Shown piece after piece: positions 36,223 to 44,531 of a stretch of 64,000 nt of DNA (the stretch's first letter is position 1; the number at the start of each line of letters is the position of its first letter). This DNA comes from Luteibacter jiangsuensis (GTDB taxonomy: Bacteria; Pseudomonadota; Gammaproteobacteria; Xanthomonadales; Rhodanobacteraceae): assembly GCF_011742555.1 (NCBI RefSeq), contig NZ_JAAQQR010000001.1:124001-188000 (forward strand), given 5' to 3'. Made by a program: the position numbers and the translations under genes. The notes beneath the pieces were generated by a model. That model was given only the letters and a program-made list of their open reading frames with translations. It did not search any database and was not told the DNA's origin.

Positions 36223-36783
36223 TCAGAGCAGCAGGGTGTGGATGACGAGCGACGGATCGTCGGCGTCCTGTTTACGCGAGAAACCCAGAAACTCCGCCAG
36301 CTCCCGCATATCGTCGTTCTCGCCCAGGTCCCTCGAGTAGAGCGCCTTGAACCCTTCATGGCGCGCCACCTCGATAAGATGGCGCATGAGCAGCACCGCC
36401 AGGCCGCGGTGCCGCCAGTCGTCCGCCACCGTGACCGCGCATTCGCACCGCTCCATGCCCGGGTCGGCGGCATAGCGGCTGATGCCCACTTCACGTAATT
36501 CACCGTTGTCATGGGCGAGTGCGACGAAGGCCATCGCCCGGCGGCCGTCCACGTTCATGAGCTGGTCCAGCAGCCCTGGGGACGCTTCGCGGATCTCTCC
36601 CAGGAACCGGTTTCGGCGCGACGTGGAGGACAGCCGCCGGATGAAGGCCGCTTCCCTTGCGCGATCCTCCGGGCGCAGGGGACGGACGAGCACATGGGTG
36701 CCGTCCGCCAGCGTTTCGATCCAATGGTCGCCTTCGATGGCGGGGAAATCGGGTTTCGCCGATCCGGGGGTCGTTGCTGACAT
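36223..36783 (-). CDS. GNAT-family N-acetyltransferase
   Basis: A 186-residue acetyltransferase starting at ATG 36783 after GGAGAATCCGCC. The acetyl-CoA loop is VADDWRHRGLAVLLMRHLIE (R-x-x-G-x-A), preceded by RAMAFVALAHDNGELREVGI. Such GNATs occur alone or fused to acyl-CoA synthetases, where they acetylate metabolic enzymes; the target here is unknown. An FNR-type box lies 58 nt upstream. Confidence 0.86.
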   Translation of the reverse strand: MSATTPGSAKPDFPAIEGDHWIETLADGTHVLVRPLRPEDRAREAAFIRRLSSTSRRNRFLGEIREASPGLLDQLMNVDGRRAMAFVALAHDNGELREVGISRYAADPGMERCECAVTVADDWRHRGLAVLLMRHLIEVARHEGFKALYSRDLGENDDMRELAEFLGFSRKQDADDPSLVIHTLLL

Positions 36784-36841
36784 GGCGGATTCTCCGAATG
36801 AGTTCGTGGGACAGGTATAAACCGCGCGTATCCCCGTCGAG

Positions 36842-36855
36842 TTGACCGACATCAA
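36842..36855 (-). promoter_or_regulatory. FNR/ANR-type box for the GNAT-MBL operon
   Basis: TTGACCGACATCAA on the plus strand. It is 58 nt from the ATG at 36783, with a minus-strand TTTATACC -10-like element (36814-36821) about 20-22 nt downstream. Confidence 0.7.
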
Positions 36856-36875
36856 GCCAGACACATCCCGTGGCC

Positions 36876-37814
36876 CTAGTGCGCGAAAAGAACGGGAATG
36901 GACGATTCATGGAAGAGCTCGCGCGTGGTGCCGCCGATGGCCCATTCGCGCATCCGTCCGTGTCCGTATCCCCCGGCAACGATGAGTTGCGCCTGCTTGC
37001 GGTACGCCTGCTCCAGCAGCGCGCGGCTGACGGGCGAACGGCCCGACGAACAGAGCGTGACTTCGGCGCGTACGCCGTGGTGGCGCAGGTGAGTCGCAAG
37101 CCCTTCGACCGACTCTTCCACTGCGTCTTTAGAATCCTTAGGCGCGTTCACGACCACGATGTCGACCGCTTCGGCCGTTTCGAGGAGTGGCAGGGCGTCG
37201 TGCGCGGCGCGGCTCGCTTCCGGAGTATCGGCCCAGCCGACGACTGCCCTTCTCGGCGGCATGCGAGCCGATGTGCCCTCGGGCACCACCAGCACGGGAC
37301 GCCCCGATTCCAGCAGCACGCCGGCGAAATAGGCGTGCGCTATTGCCGCGTCGGATGAGGTCGTTGCGGGACGGCCGATGACCGCCAGGTCCGACCTGCG
37401 CACCGCCGCAGCGGCCATCGAGGGAGGCGCGGAGCATAATGCTTCAAGGGTGAGCACATCGCCCTGTACGCACATGGCCGACATTCGGTGCTGCATTTCC
37501 CGCGCCTGCCGCGCGGCGTCGGCACGAATCTTCGCGAACCGCTCGATCAACGCGGGATCGGGAACCAAGGCCCAGGCATCCGGTGCCTCCACCGGCATCG
37601 CGACCATCTGCAGGATATGCAGGTGCCCCCCGGCTCGCCGCGCGAGGCCGCCCGCGCACGTGATCGCCAGGGTGTCACCCGGCAAGTGCGCGACCACGAC
37701 GGCAATGTCGCGGAACATGGTCACCGGGTCGGCTTCGTGCTTTCGCGCCGGTTCGCCGAGCGCGCGCCAGTCGAGCGCGTCGGCCGGATCCTGCGGAAAC
37801 ATGTTCTCGTTCAT
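36876..37814 (-). CDS. Tandem universal stress protein
   Basis: A 312-residue two-domain USP. ATG 37814 (MNENMFPQDPADALDWRALG) follows GGAAGGTG; a GTG at 37823 is possible. The second half has AVVGWADTPEASRAAHDALPLLET and GGYGHGRMREWAIGGTTREL, ending IPVLFAH. The first half holds VVAHLPGDTLAITCAGGLA and QMVAMPVEAPDAWALVPD, matching the same positions in the 3219 and 32165 proteins. Confidence 0.88.
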   Translation of the reverse strand: MNENMFPQDPADALDWRALGEPARKHEADPVTMFRDIAVVVAHLPGDTLAITCAGGLARRAGGHLHILQMVAMPVEAPDAWALVPDPALIERFAKIRADAARQAREMQHRMSAMCVQGDVLTLEALCSAPPSMAAAAVRRSDLAVIGRPATTSSDAAIAHAYFAGVLLESGRPVLVVPEGTSARMPPRRAVVGWADTPEASRAAHDALPLLETAEAVDIVVVNAPKDSKDAVEESVEGLATHLRHHGVRAEVTLCSSGRSPVSRALLEQAYRKQAQLIVAGGYGHGRMREWAIGGTTRELFHESSIPVLFAH

Positions 37815-37874
37815 TGCCGTCACCTTCCATTCGTGCTGGAGGTGTTGTTGTACGACCGGCGTCTTCTGGGGCGA

Positions 37875-37888
37875 TTGACACAGGTCAA
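37875..37888 (-). promoter_or_regulatory. FNR/ANR-type box for the 37814 USP
   Basis: TTGACACAGGTCAA, perfect 5-bp arms. Minus-strand TACAAC (37847-37852) lies 22 nt downstream and the ATG 60 nt downstream. It is 12 bp from the next box, which faces the other way. Confidence 0.7.
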
Positions 37889-37900
37889 TCGCGCCTCGTC

Positions 37901-37914
37901 TTGATCCCGGTCAA
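37901..37914 (+). promoter_or_regulatory. FNR/ANR-type box for the 37972 USP
   Basis: TTGATCCCGGTCAA, 57 nt upstream of ATG 37972. The -10 at the expected place (CATCCT, 37936-37941) is weak. Confidence 0.66.
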
Positions 37915-37971
37915 TTCGGCTCCCGGGGAACGGCCCATCCTCGGTTCAGCAGACGAGCCGCGGAGAGCACG

Positions 37972-38850
37972 ATGTTCAAGCACATCCTTCTTCCCACAGA
38001 CGGCACGCCGGCCTCGCTGAGGGCCACGCGCATCGCGGTCGAGCTTGCACGGCGGTGCGGGGCTCAGCTCACTGCACTGCATGTGGTGAAGCAACTGCCC
38101 GCTCATAACCCTCCAGGGGGCGTGGCCACGGTCGCGGACATTGACAGCACCGTGGAGGCGCAGCAGAACGCAGCGGCCTGCCTCGCGCACGTCGAGACCA
38201 TGGCACTGGCCCGAGGGATGCCTTGCCACGCCACCCAGGTCGCCCACGCATCGCCAGGTCGAGCGATCGTCGAGTTCGCAAAGCAGCATGCGTGCGACCT
38301 GATCGTCATGGGAACGCACGGCAGGCACGGGCTGGAACGGTTCGTGCTCGGCAGCAAGACGGAAGAGGTGCTCCTCGCCGCCCGCGTGCCTGTGCTGGTC
38401 TGCCAGGATGAGCCGTCCCTCACGTTCGAGCGCATCCTCATCCTTGTCGACGGTACCGACGCGTCGGAGCGCGCTGTCCAGCTATGCATGAACACCGCAG
38501 CCACCCTGGGCAGTCATGTCTACGCGCTCAGTGTCATCTCCCCGCTTCCGACAGTGAACCTTCTTGCCGACTACATCGAAGGCGGCGGTTGCTTCAAGCG
38601 CGTGACGTCCAGCGCCCAGGCCCTTCTCGACCAGGCGAAACACGCAGGGGACATGGTGGGGGTCAAAGTTTCCACCGAGTACACGTTCGACCATCGCCCC
38701 GATACCGTCGCGATCGCCCGAGCCACCGCCCACGGGTGCGACATGATCGTGGTGCCGGGCAAGGGCTCCGGACATCGCCGCAGCTTCCTGCACGACGTGG
38801 CGCGGAGCATTCTCAGGAACGGCGAGGTGCCGGTGCTGGTGTGCCCCTGA
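37972..38850 (+). CDS. Tandem universal stress protein
   Basis: A 292-residue protein, MFKHILLPTDGTPASLRATR, of a different type from the GGYGH paralogues. Domain 1 has an intact ATP loop GTHGRHGLERFVLGSKTEEV; domain 2 starts ERILILVDGTDASERAVQ and has a degenerate loop VPGKGSGHRRSFLHD. The start follows GGAGAGCACG. Confidence 0.9.
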   Translation: MFKHILLPTDGTPASLRATRIAVELARRCGAQLTALHVVKQLPAHNPPGGVATVADIDSTVEAQQNAAACLAHVETMALARGMPCHATQVAHASPGRAIVEFAKQHACDLIVMGTHGRHGLERFVLGSKTEEVLLAARVPVLVCQDEPSLTFERILILVDGTDASERAVQLCMNTAATLGSHVYALSVISPLPTVNLLADYIEGGGCFKRVTSSAQALLDQAKHAGDMVGVKVSTEYTFDHRPDTVAIARATAHGCDMIVVPGKGSGHRRSFLHDVARSILRNGEVPVLVCP

Positions 38851-38861
38851 GGCTTGACCTG

Positions 38862-38930
38862 CTAGTTGAGCTTGTAGTCGAAGGTCAGGAACATCTCGCG
38901 GCCGTTGCGTTTAGTCGCGGAAGGAGGGAC
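38862..38930 (-). pseudogene. Remnant of an outer-membrane receptor C-terminus
   Basis: Read on the minus strand, about 20 codons give SATKRNGREMFLTFDYKLN and stop, which looks like the last beta strand of a TonB-dependent receptor. No barrel sequence precedes it, so this is a fragment only. Confidence 0.45.
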
Positions 38931-38950
38931 CGACAAGAAGCGGCAGCGTG

Positions 38951-39364
38951 TCACGAAGGGGCTGGATAGGTCACCACGCCGTCCGTGATCACGGCACCGT
39001 CAGTGAGCCGGGCTTCTTCCACGTGCCCGAGGTCGAACAGATGCAGGACCTGGCGGCCGGCGGCCAGTGCGTAGTCGGTGATGATGCGACGGTGGCACCG
39101 CCACCAGAGCACTTCGGAGCACATCATGGTGCAGCGCTGCCCCGCGCTCAGGCTGAGCAGGTGCGCAAGCGACGACTGGAACCGCTCCGACATGGCGTGG
39201 TCGGCATAGTTGTGGAAGCTGGACACTCGCCAGAACGCGTTGACGTCCGGAGGAATGTCCTTCGACTTGCGCCGGCGGCCGCCGAGGTCGGGAAGGTATT
39301 CGTAGCGCATGCCGGCTTCCGCCAACGCATCAGGCAATTCCTCGATGTTGAACTGCGGGTTCGT
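38951..39364 (-). pseudogene. DUF488 protein, N-terminus missing
   Basis: The sequence STNPQFNIEELPDALAEAGM, RYEYLPDLGGRR and CSEVLWWRCHRRIITDYALA is the middle and C-terminal part of DUF488. The N-terminal third (normally TIGHSTR...DVR) is absent: upstream, the frame has only about a dozen unrelated codons before the TAG that ends the bufferin-type gene. A TTG at 39337 could start a 128-residue product, but it would lack the conserved N-terminus. Confidence 0.65.
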
Positions 39365-39409
39365 GCTTCGCAGGAGCTTAGGTGGATACGCAGAGGCCGA
39401 CGACCGGAC

Positions 39410-39694
39410 CTAACCGGTCTGAGTGAGCGTGCCGTGCCCCTTGGGGGTCTTGATCGATGTACACGTGCCGCCCGGGACGTTCATCCATGCGTTCTTCTGA
39501 TAGTCGGCTTTCGCCGTGCCCGCACAGATCGTGCCGGGCCCGGCCGAGCAATCGTTCTGGCCGGCCTTCGCGACACCCCAGCATTTCTCCACCGAGGCCT
39601 TCACCTCGGGCTGCTGCGGTTGATCCTCGGCGTGGGCGACGCCGGCCGCGGTGGCCAGTACGAGCGCGAGGGCGGCGATGTGACGGTTATTCAT
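39410..39694 (-). CDS. DUF2282 (BufA1/bufferin-type) small exported protein
   Basis: A 94-residue protein with Sec signal peptide [20 protein letters not shown] (cut near HAEDQ) and four Cys in [24 protein letters not shown] and [14 protein letters not shown], the pattern of DUF2282. Members of this family (bufferins) are copper-binding RiPP precursors whose Cys are modified by the DUF692 enzyme BufB with partner BufC. Neither partner is in the window. A 6-bp inverted repeat GACCGG/CCGGTC (39402-39419) overlaps the stop codon. Immediately downstream is the beheaded DUF488 gene in the same frame. Confidence 0.82.
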   Translation of the reverse strand: MNNRHIAALALVLATAAGVAHAEDQPQQPEVKASVEKCWGVAKAGQNDCSAGPGTICAGTAKADYQKNAWMNVPGGTCTSIKTPKGHGTLTQTG

Positions 39695-39859
39695 GGATCC
39701 CCTGCTGTTTGGCGCCGGCCGGATGCCGGCATGTGCCAGTTCGCTGCGAAGACCGCCCCGGTTACACGCGCTGGCCGCCCTGACTACCGGCACATGTGCG
39801 CATGTCCCCGGGGTTCCTATGGTCAGGCGTTTGCTCCTCGACCCAGGACCGTCCCGATC

Positions 39860-41587
39860 ATGCGACCTACCCTTCCGCTGGGCATCTGCCTCGCGCTGAG
39901 CGCCGCTGCGTGCTCCCCTTCCGCTCCGCCGGCCCCGCCGCCGCTCACGGATTTCACCATCAACTCCGGCGCACCTCTCACGCCCGAGCAGCAGGCCGTC
40001 AGCTTCGAGCACGCGGACCTGCATTTCCGCGTGGACCCGCAAGCCCGGCGCCTCGAAGGCGACGCCACCCTCACCTTCCAGCTGAAGGCACCGTTGAAAC
40101 GAGTGGTTCTCGACCTCGATCGGAACCTTCCGATCGATGCCGTGGAGGTGGACGGCCAGCGGCTTGCGGCGGCGGCGTATCGCAACGCCGACGGGCACCT
40201 CCAAGTGGATCTTCCGCGCCCGCTGGCCGCGGGCGCCACGACGTCGGTACGGGTGATCTACCACGGTCGCCCGCATACTGCGGTCAAGCCGCCGTGGGAC
40301 GGCGGCATGGTGTGGTCGACGACGCCGGATGGGCAACCGTGGATCGCCACGGCGGTGGAAGGCGAAGGATGCGACCTCTTCTGGCCCTGCATCGACCACC
40401 CGACAGGCCGCCCGAAGCTGGTGGACGAGCACGTGACCGTGCCCGCGCCGCTGGTGGCGGTGGGTAACGGCGTCGCCATGGGCATGGACGAGAAGGACGG
40501 CATGCGCACATACCATTGGCGCGCGCACGACGTGAGCACCTATGGCATTTCCCTCAATATCGGGCCATACCGCGAGCTATCGGGCACGTACAAGAGCCGC
40601 TTCGGCGACACCTACCCCATGCATTACTGGTATGTGGACGACGACGCCAAGGCGCGCGCGCTGTTCGCGGAATTCCCCCGCATGCTCGACTTCCTGGAAG
40701 GAACCATCGGGCCCTACCCGTTCCGCTCGGAAAAGATGGGCGTTGTGGAAACCCCGTACAAGGGCATGGAGCACCAGACGGTGAACGCGTACGGCAACGC
40801 GTACGCCAAGACGCCGTACGGTTACGACGACCTCCTGCAGCACGAGCTGTCGCACGAGTGGTTCGGCAACCAGGTGACCAATGCCGACTGGGACGACATG
40901 TGGATCCACGAAGCCTTCGCCACATACATGCAGCCGCTCTACGCCGGCGCCATCGGCGGCGAGCAGGCCTACTTCTCCACACTCATGCGCCTGCGCACCA
41001 TCGTCGCGAACCACCACCCGATCGTGTCGGGATCCCCGCGGCGCGAGGAAGACGTATACAACGACGAGCGCGGCGGCCCGGGCCAGGACATCTATAACAA
41101 GGGTGCGCTGATGCTGCACACCCTGCGTAACCTGATCGGCGACGACGCCTTCTACCGCTCGGTACGCCTCATGGTCTACGGCACCGAGACCCCGGCGCCG
41201 GGTAACTTCGCGCCCAGGTACGGCACGACGAAGGAGTTCATCGACATCGTCGACAAGGTCACGGGCAAGGACATGCACTGGTTCTTCAACGTGTACCTCT
41301 ACCAGGCCGCGCTGCCGGACCTTCAGGTCAAGCAGGAAGGCCGCACGCTGCACCTTGCCTGGTCGGTGCCCGGCAACGGCCCGTTTCCCCTGCCTGTCGA
41401 GGTGAAGGTCGGCGACCGCGTCGTGACCCTGCCCATGACCGACGGCCGCGGCGATGTCGAGCTTCCGGCGGAAACCACCTTGTATGTCGTCGACCCGGCG
41501 TCGAAGCTCCTCCGCCAGGACGCGGCCATGGACGCCTACCGCAATTATGTCGAGCAGCAGCGCAAGGCCAGGAAGAAAGGTTCGTAG
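39860..41587 (+). CDS. M1-family aminopeptidase lipoprotein
   Basis: A 575-residue zinc aminopeptidase. ATG 39860 opens a lipoprotein signal with lipobox LSAAAC (Cys18), so it should be membrane-anchored in the periplasm or outer membrane. Zinc ligands are H328-E329-x-x-H332 in [11 protein letters not shown] and E351 in WIHEAFATY; the substrate loop is [13 protein letters not shown]. It lacks the long C-terminal helical domain of PepN, as is usual for this bacterial subgroup. The next gene on the strand is over 700 nt away. Confidence 0.9.
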   Translation: MRPTLPLGICLALSAAACSPSAPPAPPPLTDFTINSGAPLTPEQQAVSFEHADLHFRVDPQARRLEGDATLTFQLKAPLKRVVLDLDRNLPIDAVEVDGQRLAAAAYRNADGHLQVDLPRPLAAGATTSVRVIYHGRPHTAVKPPWDGGMVWSTTPDGQPWIATAVEGEGCDLFWPCIDHPTGRPKLVDEHVTVPAPLVAVGNGVAMGMDEKDGMRTYHWRAHDVSTYGISLNIGPYRELSGTYKSRFGDTYPMHYWYVDDDAKARALFAEFPRMLDFLEGTIGPYPFRSEKMGVVETPYKGMEHQTVNAYGNAYAKTPYGYDDLLQHELSHEWFGNQVTNADWDDMWIHEAFATYMQPLYAGAIGGEQAYFSTLMRLRTIVANHHPIVSGSPRREEDVYNDERGGPGQDIYNKGALMLHTLRNLIGDDAFYRSVRLMVYGTETPAPGNFAPRYGTTKEFIDIVDKVTGKDMHWFFNVYLYQAALPDLQVKQEGRTLHLAWSVPGNGPFPLPVEVKVGDRVVTLPMTDGRGDVELPAETTLYVVDPASKLLRQDAAMDAYRNYVEQQRKARKKGS

Positions 41588-41590
41588 CGG

Positions 41591-41646
41591 TGCCTGCGGC
41601 GAGGTTGCCCGCTGCCGCGGGATCGCCGGCATAGCCGGCTCCCACA
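41591..41646. repeat. REP-like element, partial copy
   Basis: Right-hand portion of the REP-like unit (CTGCCGCGGGATCGCCGGC ... GCCGGCTCCCACA), matching the 3' half of the full copies. It begins 3 nt after the aminopeptidase stop. Confidence 0.65.
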
Positions 41647-41686
41647 GAGAGCAAATTGGCTCCCACGCAGAGCGGCCCGGCTTTTT

Positions 41687-41768
41687 GTGGGAGCCGCTTC
41701 AGCGGCGATGGGTGCTCGCGTCAAGCTTGTCCGCTGCCGCGGGATCGCCGGCATGGCCGGCTCCCACA
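41687..41768. repeat. REP-like palindromic element, copy 2
   Basis: Full-length copy, nearly identical to 23420-23501, with inverted ends GTGGGAGCC/GGCTCCCAC. Confidence 0.75.
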
Positions 41769-41837
41769 AGAGCATTGATCGAGGATCGGGGGACTTAAGC
41801 GCGGATCGTCGCCATTGATCTCAACGACCGGCGATAC

Positions 41838-41867
41838 GAAGCCCACACCGCTGAAGCCCACACCGCT
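41838..41867. repeat. Tandem 15-bp repeat
   Basis: GAAGCCCACACCGCT occurs twice head to tail without mismatch. Confidence 0.7.
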
Positions 41868-42128
41868 GGTTAGCATTAGCATCGTCATGACACGCGTGTC
41901 TTAATGCAGACACAATGGCGACGTTTAGTTGACGCGCGTCGCAAAAATGGCGTCCGTCCCTTTGAGCCATCCGGACTGCCATCTATTCTGGGTTCGTGAG
42001 CTGGCCCTCGATTCCCCCTGCACCTTGGGGGCCGGCATGGCGAAGGACATCGTGATCGACCACGAACGGCGTCGGCATGGGCGGAAAGTCATCGCCCTCC
42101 GAAATGCGTCCGCCTCATGACCCTGTCT

Positions 42129-42147
42129 TCGCACCATTATGGTGCGA
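42129..42147. promoter_or_regulatory. 19-bp palindrome resembling an NtrC site
   Basis: TCGCACCATTATGGTGCGA has perfect 9-bp arms. GCAC-N7-GTGC is the core of the enteric NtrC box. It lies 156 nt before the first exopolysaccharide gene. Confidence 0.5.
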
Positions 42148-42265
42148 TTCAAAGCGCTCGGCCCGCGGGGGCCGGCGCGTTGGCGCCTGCCTGCAATGTT
42201 CATGCGAATCAGCAACTTATACAAATCATCTTCCCGACCCATTCAGACTATTGGCGATATAAACG

Positions 42266-42286
42266 TTTAGACGTCCATTCAGATTC
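42266..42286 (+). promoter_or_regulatory. Shared exopolysaccharide upstream motif, copy 1
   Basis: TAGACGTCCATTCAGATTC (from 42268) matches 56495-56513 (TAGACGTCCGTTCATATTC) at 17 of 19 bases. It ends 17 nt before the kinase ATG. Confidence 0.5.
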
Positions 42287-42303
42287 GGGAACGCCCAAGC
42301 CGC

Positions 42304-44496
42304 ATGACGACCAAGATTGATCCGGTTCATGACGAAGACACCATCGATCTGAACGCGTTGTTCGGCACGTTGCTCGACCACAAGTGGATCATCGCCGCGA
42401 TCACCGGCACGTTCTTCGTGGCCGGCGTGCTCTACACGATGCTCGCCACGCCGATCTACCAGGCCACCGCCGTCGTACAGGTCGAACAGAAGACTCCGAG
42501 CCTGCCGGGCCTGAGCGACCTCACCCAATCCCTGGGAACCACCGCCTCGCAAGCCACCACGGAAATCGCGCTCATCACCTCGCGCCTGGTCGTGGGTACG
42601 GCGGTGAACGATCTGCGCCTCGACGTGCAGGTCCAGCCGCGTCGGCTGCCCCTCTTGGGCGACTACCTGTCGCGGGGCCACAAACCGGGCGACCTCGGGC
42701 GCCCGCGCTTCGGACTCAGCCGCTTTGGCTGGGGCGGCGAGGTCGTGGACATTTTCAGGCTCGACCTGCCCGACTCGCTGATGGGCAAGAAGCTCGAACT
42801 CAGGGCGGAAGACGGTGGCAGGTACGCTCTGTACGACGACGACGGCAAGCGCATCCTTTCCGGAGCGGTGGGCCAGCTGGTGCGCGGCGGCGGCGCGACG
42901 ATGCAGCTGAAGCAGCTCACGGCCAACCCGGGCACCCGGTTCGATGTGCTGGTGCAGCCGACGCTTACCACCATAAGCAAGCTCCAGGGCGACATCGTCG
43001 CGCTCGAGCAGGGCAACGATTCCGGCATCATCGGGCTCAGCTACAACAATGCCGATCCGGACCTCGCGCGGCGGGTGCTTGCGCACATCACCTCGGCCTA
43101 TGTCAGGCAGAACGTGGAGCGCAACTCCGCGGAGGCGGCCAGCCAGTTGCAGTTCGTGAAAGACCAGTTGCCCAAGGTGCGCCAGGAACTGGACCGCGCG
43201 CAGGCGGCCATGAACGACTTCCAGACGAAGGCGCATTCGATCGACCTGAGCATGCAGACCAAGGGCCTGCTCGACCAGATCGTGGCCGTCGAGAACAACA
43301 TCCAGCAGCTGCATCTCCAGGAAGCGGACATCGACCGGCGCTTCACGCACGACCACCCCGCCTACAAGGCCCTGCAACAGCAGATGGGCCAGCTGCAGGC
43401 ACAGAAGGACAAGATGCAGAAGGAAGTCGGCGACCTGCCCGACACCCAGCAGCAGTTGCTCAAACTGAACCGCGATGTCCAGGTGAGCAGCAACACCTAC
43501 ACGAGCCTGTTGAACCAGGCCCAGCAGCTCGACATCGCACGCGCCGGCACCGTCGGAAACGTGCGCATCGTGGATACGTCGGCGGTGGACAAGACTCAGC
43601 CGGTACAGCCGCGCAAGGCGCTCGTGGTGGTCGTGGCGACCTTCCTCGGCGGCTTCCTCGCACTGGCATTCGTGTTCCTCCGGCAGGTGCTCAACCGTGG
43701 GATCGAAGACCCGGCGGCTATCGAAGACCTCGGCCTACCGGTATACGCGTCGGTGCCGCTGGGCACCGGACCCGGGATCAAGGCGGCGACGCGGGCCCGG
43801 CAGGGAAAGCCATCGCGTGGCCCGTTGCTCGCCATCGCCTCACCGAACGACCTCGCGGTGGAAGCGATCCGCAGCCTGCGCACGAGCCTGCATTTCGCAC
43901 GGCTGGAAGCAAAGAACAATGTGCTCATGATCACAGGCTCCAGCCCCTTTGCCGGCAAGACCTTCGTCTCGGCGAACCTCGCCGCCGTGATCGCGCAGGC
44001 GGGGCAGCGCGTGCTGCTGGTGGACGGCGACATGCGCCGGGGCACCTTGCACCAGGTGCTCGGCATCAAGCCCGCGCTGGGCCTGTCCGATCTCCTGGTC
44101 GGCGGGGCCGAACTCGCCGAAGTGATACAGCCGGGCCCGCTTCCGAACGTCTCGTTCGTCGCGCGTGGCCGGGTGCCGCCGAATCCGTCCGAGCTGTTGA
44201 TGCACGAGAACTTCACTCGGTTCATCGCCAGCGTGGTGCCCTCGTACGACCTGGTGGTCATCGATACGCCGCCCATCCTCGCCGTAACCGACGCCGCGGT
44301 GATCGGCCACCACGCCGGCACGAGCCTGCTGGTGGCGCGCTTTGGCCTGAACAAGGCACGCGAGCTCGCCCTGGCGAAACAGCGCTTCGAACAGAACGGC
44401 GTGGAGCTGAAAGGCGCGATCTTCAACGCCGTCGAGCGCCGTGCCTCCGGTTATTCCACCTACGCCTACTACAAGTACAAGGCCGATCCGGCCTGA
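42304..44496 (+). CDS. Wzz/GNVR chain-length regulator fused to BY tyrosine kinase (Wzc/Etk type)
   Basis: A 730-residue inner-membrane co-polymerase and autokinase. TM1 is about residues 31-50 and TM2 about 439-460, flanking a periplasmic coiled coil. The cytosolic kinase has Walker A GSSPFAGKTFVSANLAA (about 545-561), Walker A' LLVDGDMRRG, Walker B DLVVIDTPPIL and a Tyr-rich tail YSTYAYYKYK for autophosphorylation. It controls polymer length with Wza; the low-molecular-weight phosphatase at 62637 should reverse its phosphorylation. First gene of the assembly operon. Confidence 0.92.
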   Translation: MTTKIDPVHDEDTIDLNALFGTLLDHKWIIAAITGTFFVAGVLYTMLATPIYQATAVVQVEQKTPSLPGLSDLTQSLGTTASQATTEIALITSRLVVGTAVNDLRLDVQVQPRRLPLLGDYLSRGHKPGDLGRPRFGLSRFGWGGEVVDIFRLDLPDSLMGKKLELRAEDGGRYALYDDDGKRILSGAVGQLVRGGGATMQLKQLTANPGTRFDVLVQPTLTTISKLQGDIVALEQGNDSGIIGLSYNNADPDLARRVLAHITSAYVRQNVERNSAEAASQLQFVKDQLPKVRQELDRAQAAMNDFQTKAHSIDLSMQTKGLLDQIVAVENNIQQLHLQEADIDRRFTHDHPAYKALQQQMGQLQAQKDKMQKEVGDLPDTQQQLLKLNRDVQVSSNTYTSLLNQAQQLDIARAGTVGNVRIVDTSAVDKTQPVQPRKALVVVVATFLGGFLALAFVFLRQVLNRGIEDPAAIEDLGLPVYASVPLGTGPGIKAATRARQGKPSRGPLLAIASPNDLAVEAIRSLRTSLHFARLEAKNNVLMITGSSPFAGKTFVSANLAAVIAQAGQRVLLVDGDMRRGTLHQVLGIKPALGLSDLLVGGAELAEVIQPGPLPNVSFVARGRVPPNPSELLMHENFTRFIASVVPSYDLVVIDTPPILAVTDAAVIGHHAGTSLLVARFGLNKARELALAKQRFEQNGVELKGAIFNAVERRASGYSTYAYYKYKADPA

Positions 44497-44531
44497 CCCA
44501 TGAGCACCCGGCCACGCATGAAGCGAAGACC

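Larger units (their letters stand above)
41588..42303. other. Long intergenic leader of the exopolysaccharide operon
   Basis: 716 nt without a convincing gene. It holds REP-like elements, a 15-bp tandem repeat, a 19-bp palindrome and a motif shared with the wza promoter, each listed separately. Short frames inside have no family resemblance or good ribosome site. Confidence 0.7.

Noticed and set aside
41929-41945. TTGACGCGCGTC in the exopolysaccharide leader as a tenth FNR box
   Set aside because: The right half-site reads GTCGC instead of RTCAA and the nearest gene is over 350 nt away, so it fails both sequence and spacing.
42179-42196. Sigma-54 promoter candidate (TTGGCGCCTGCCTGCAAT)
   Set aside because: The GG and GC are separated by 9 bases instead of the required 10, so it is not listed as a promoter.
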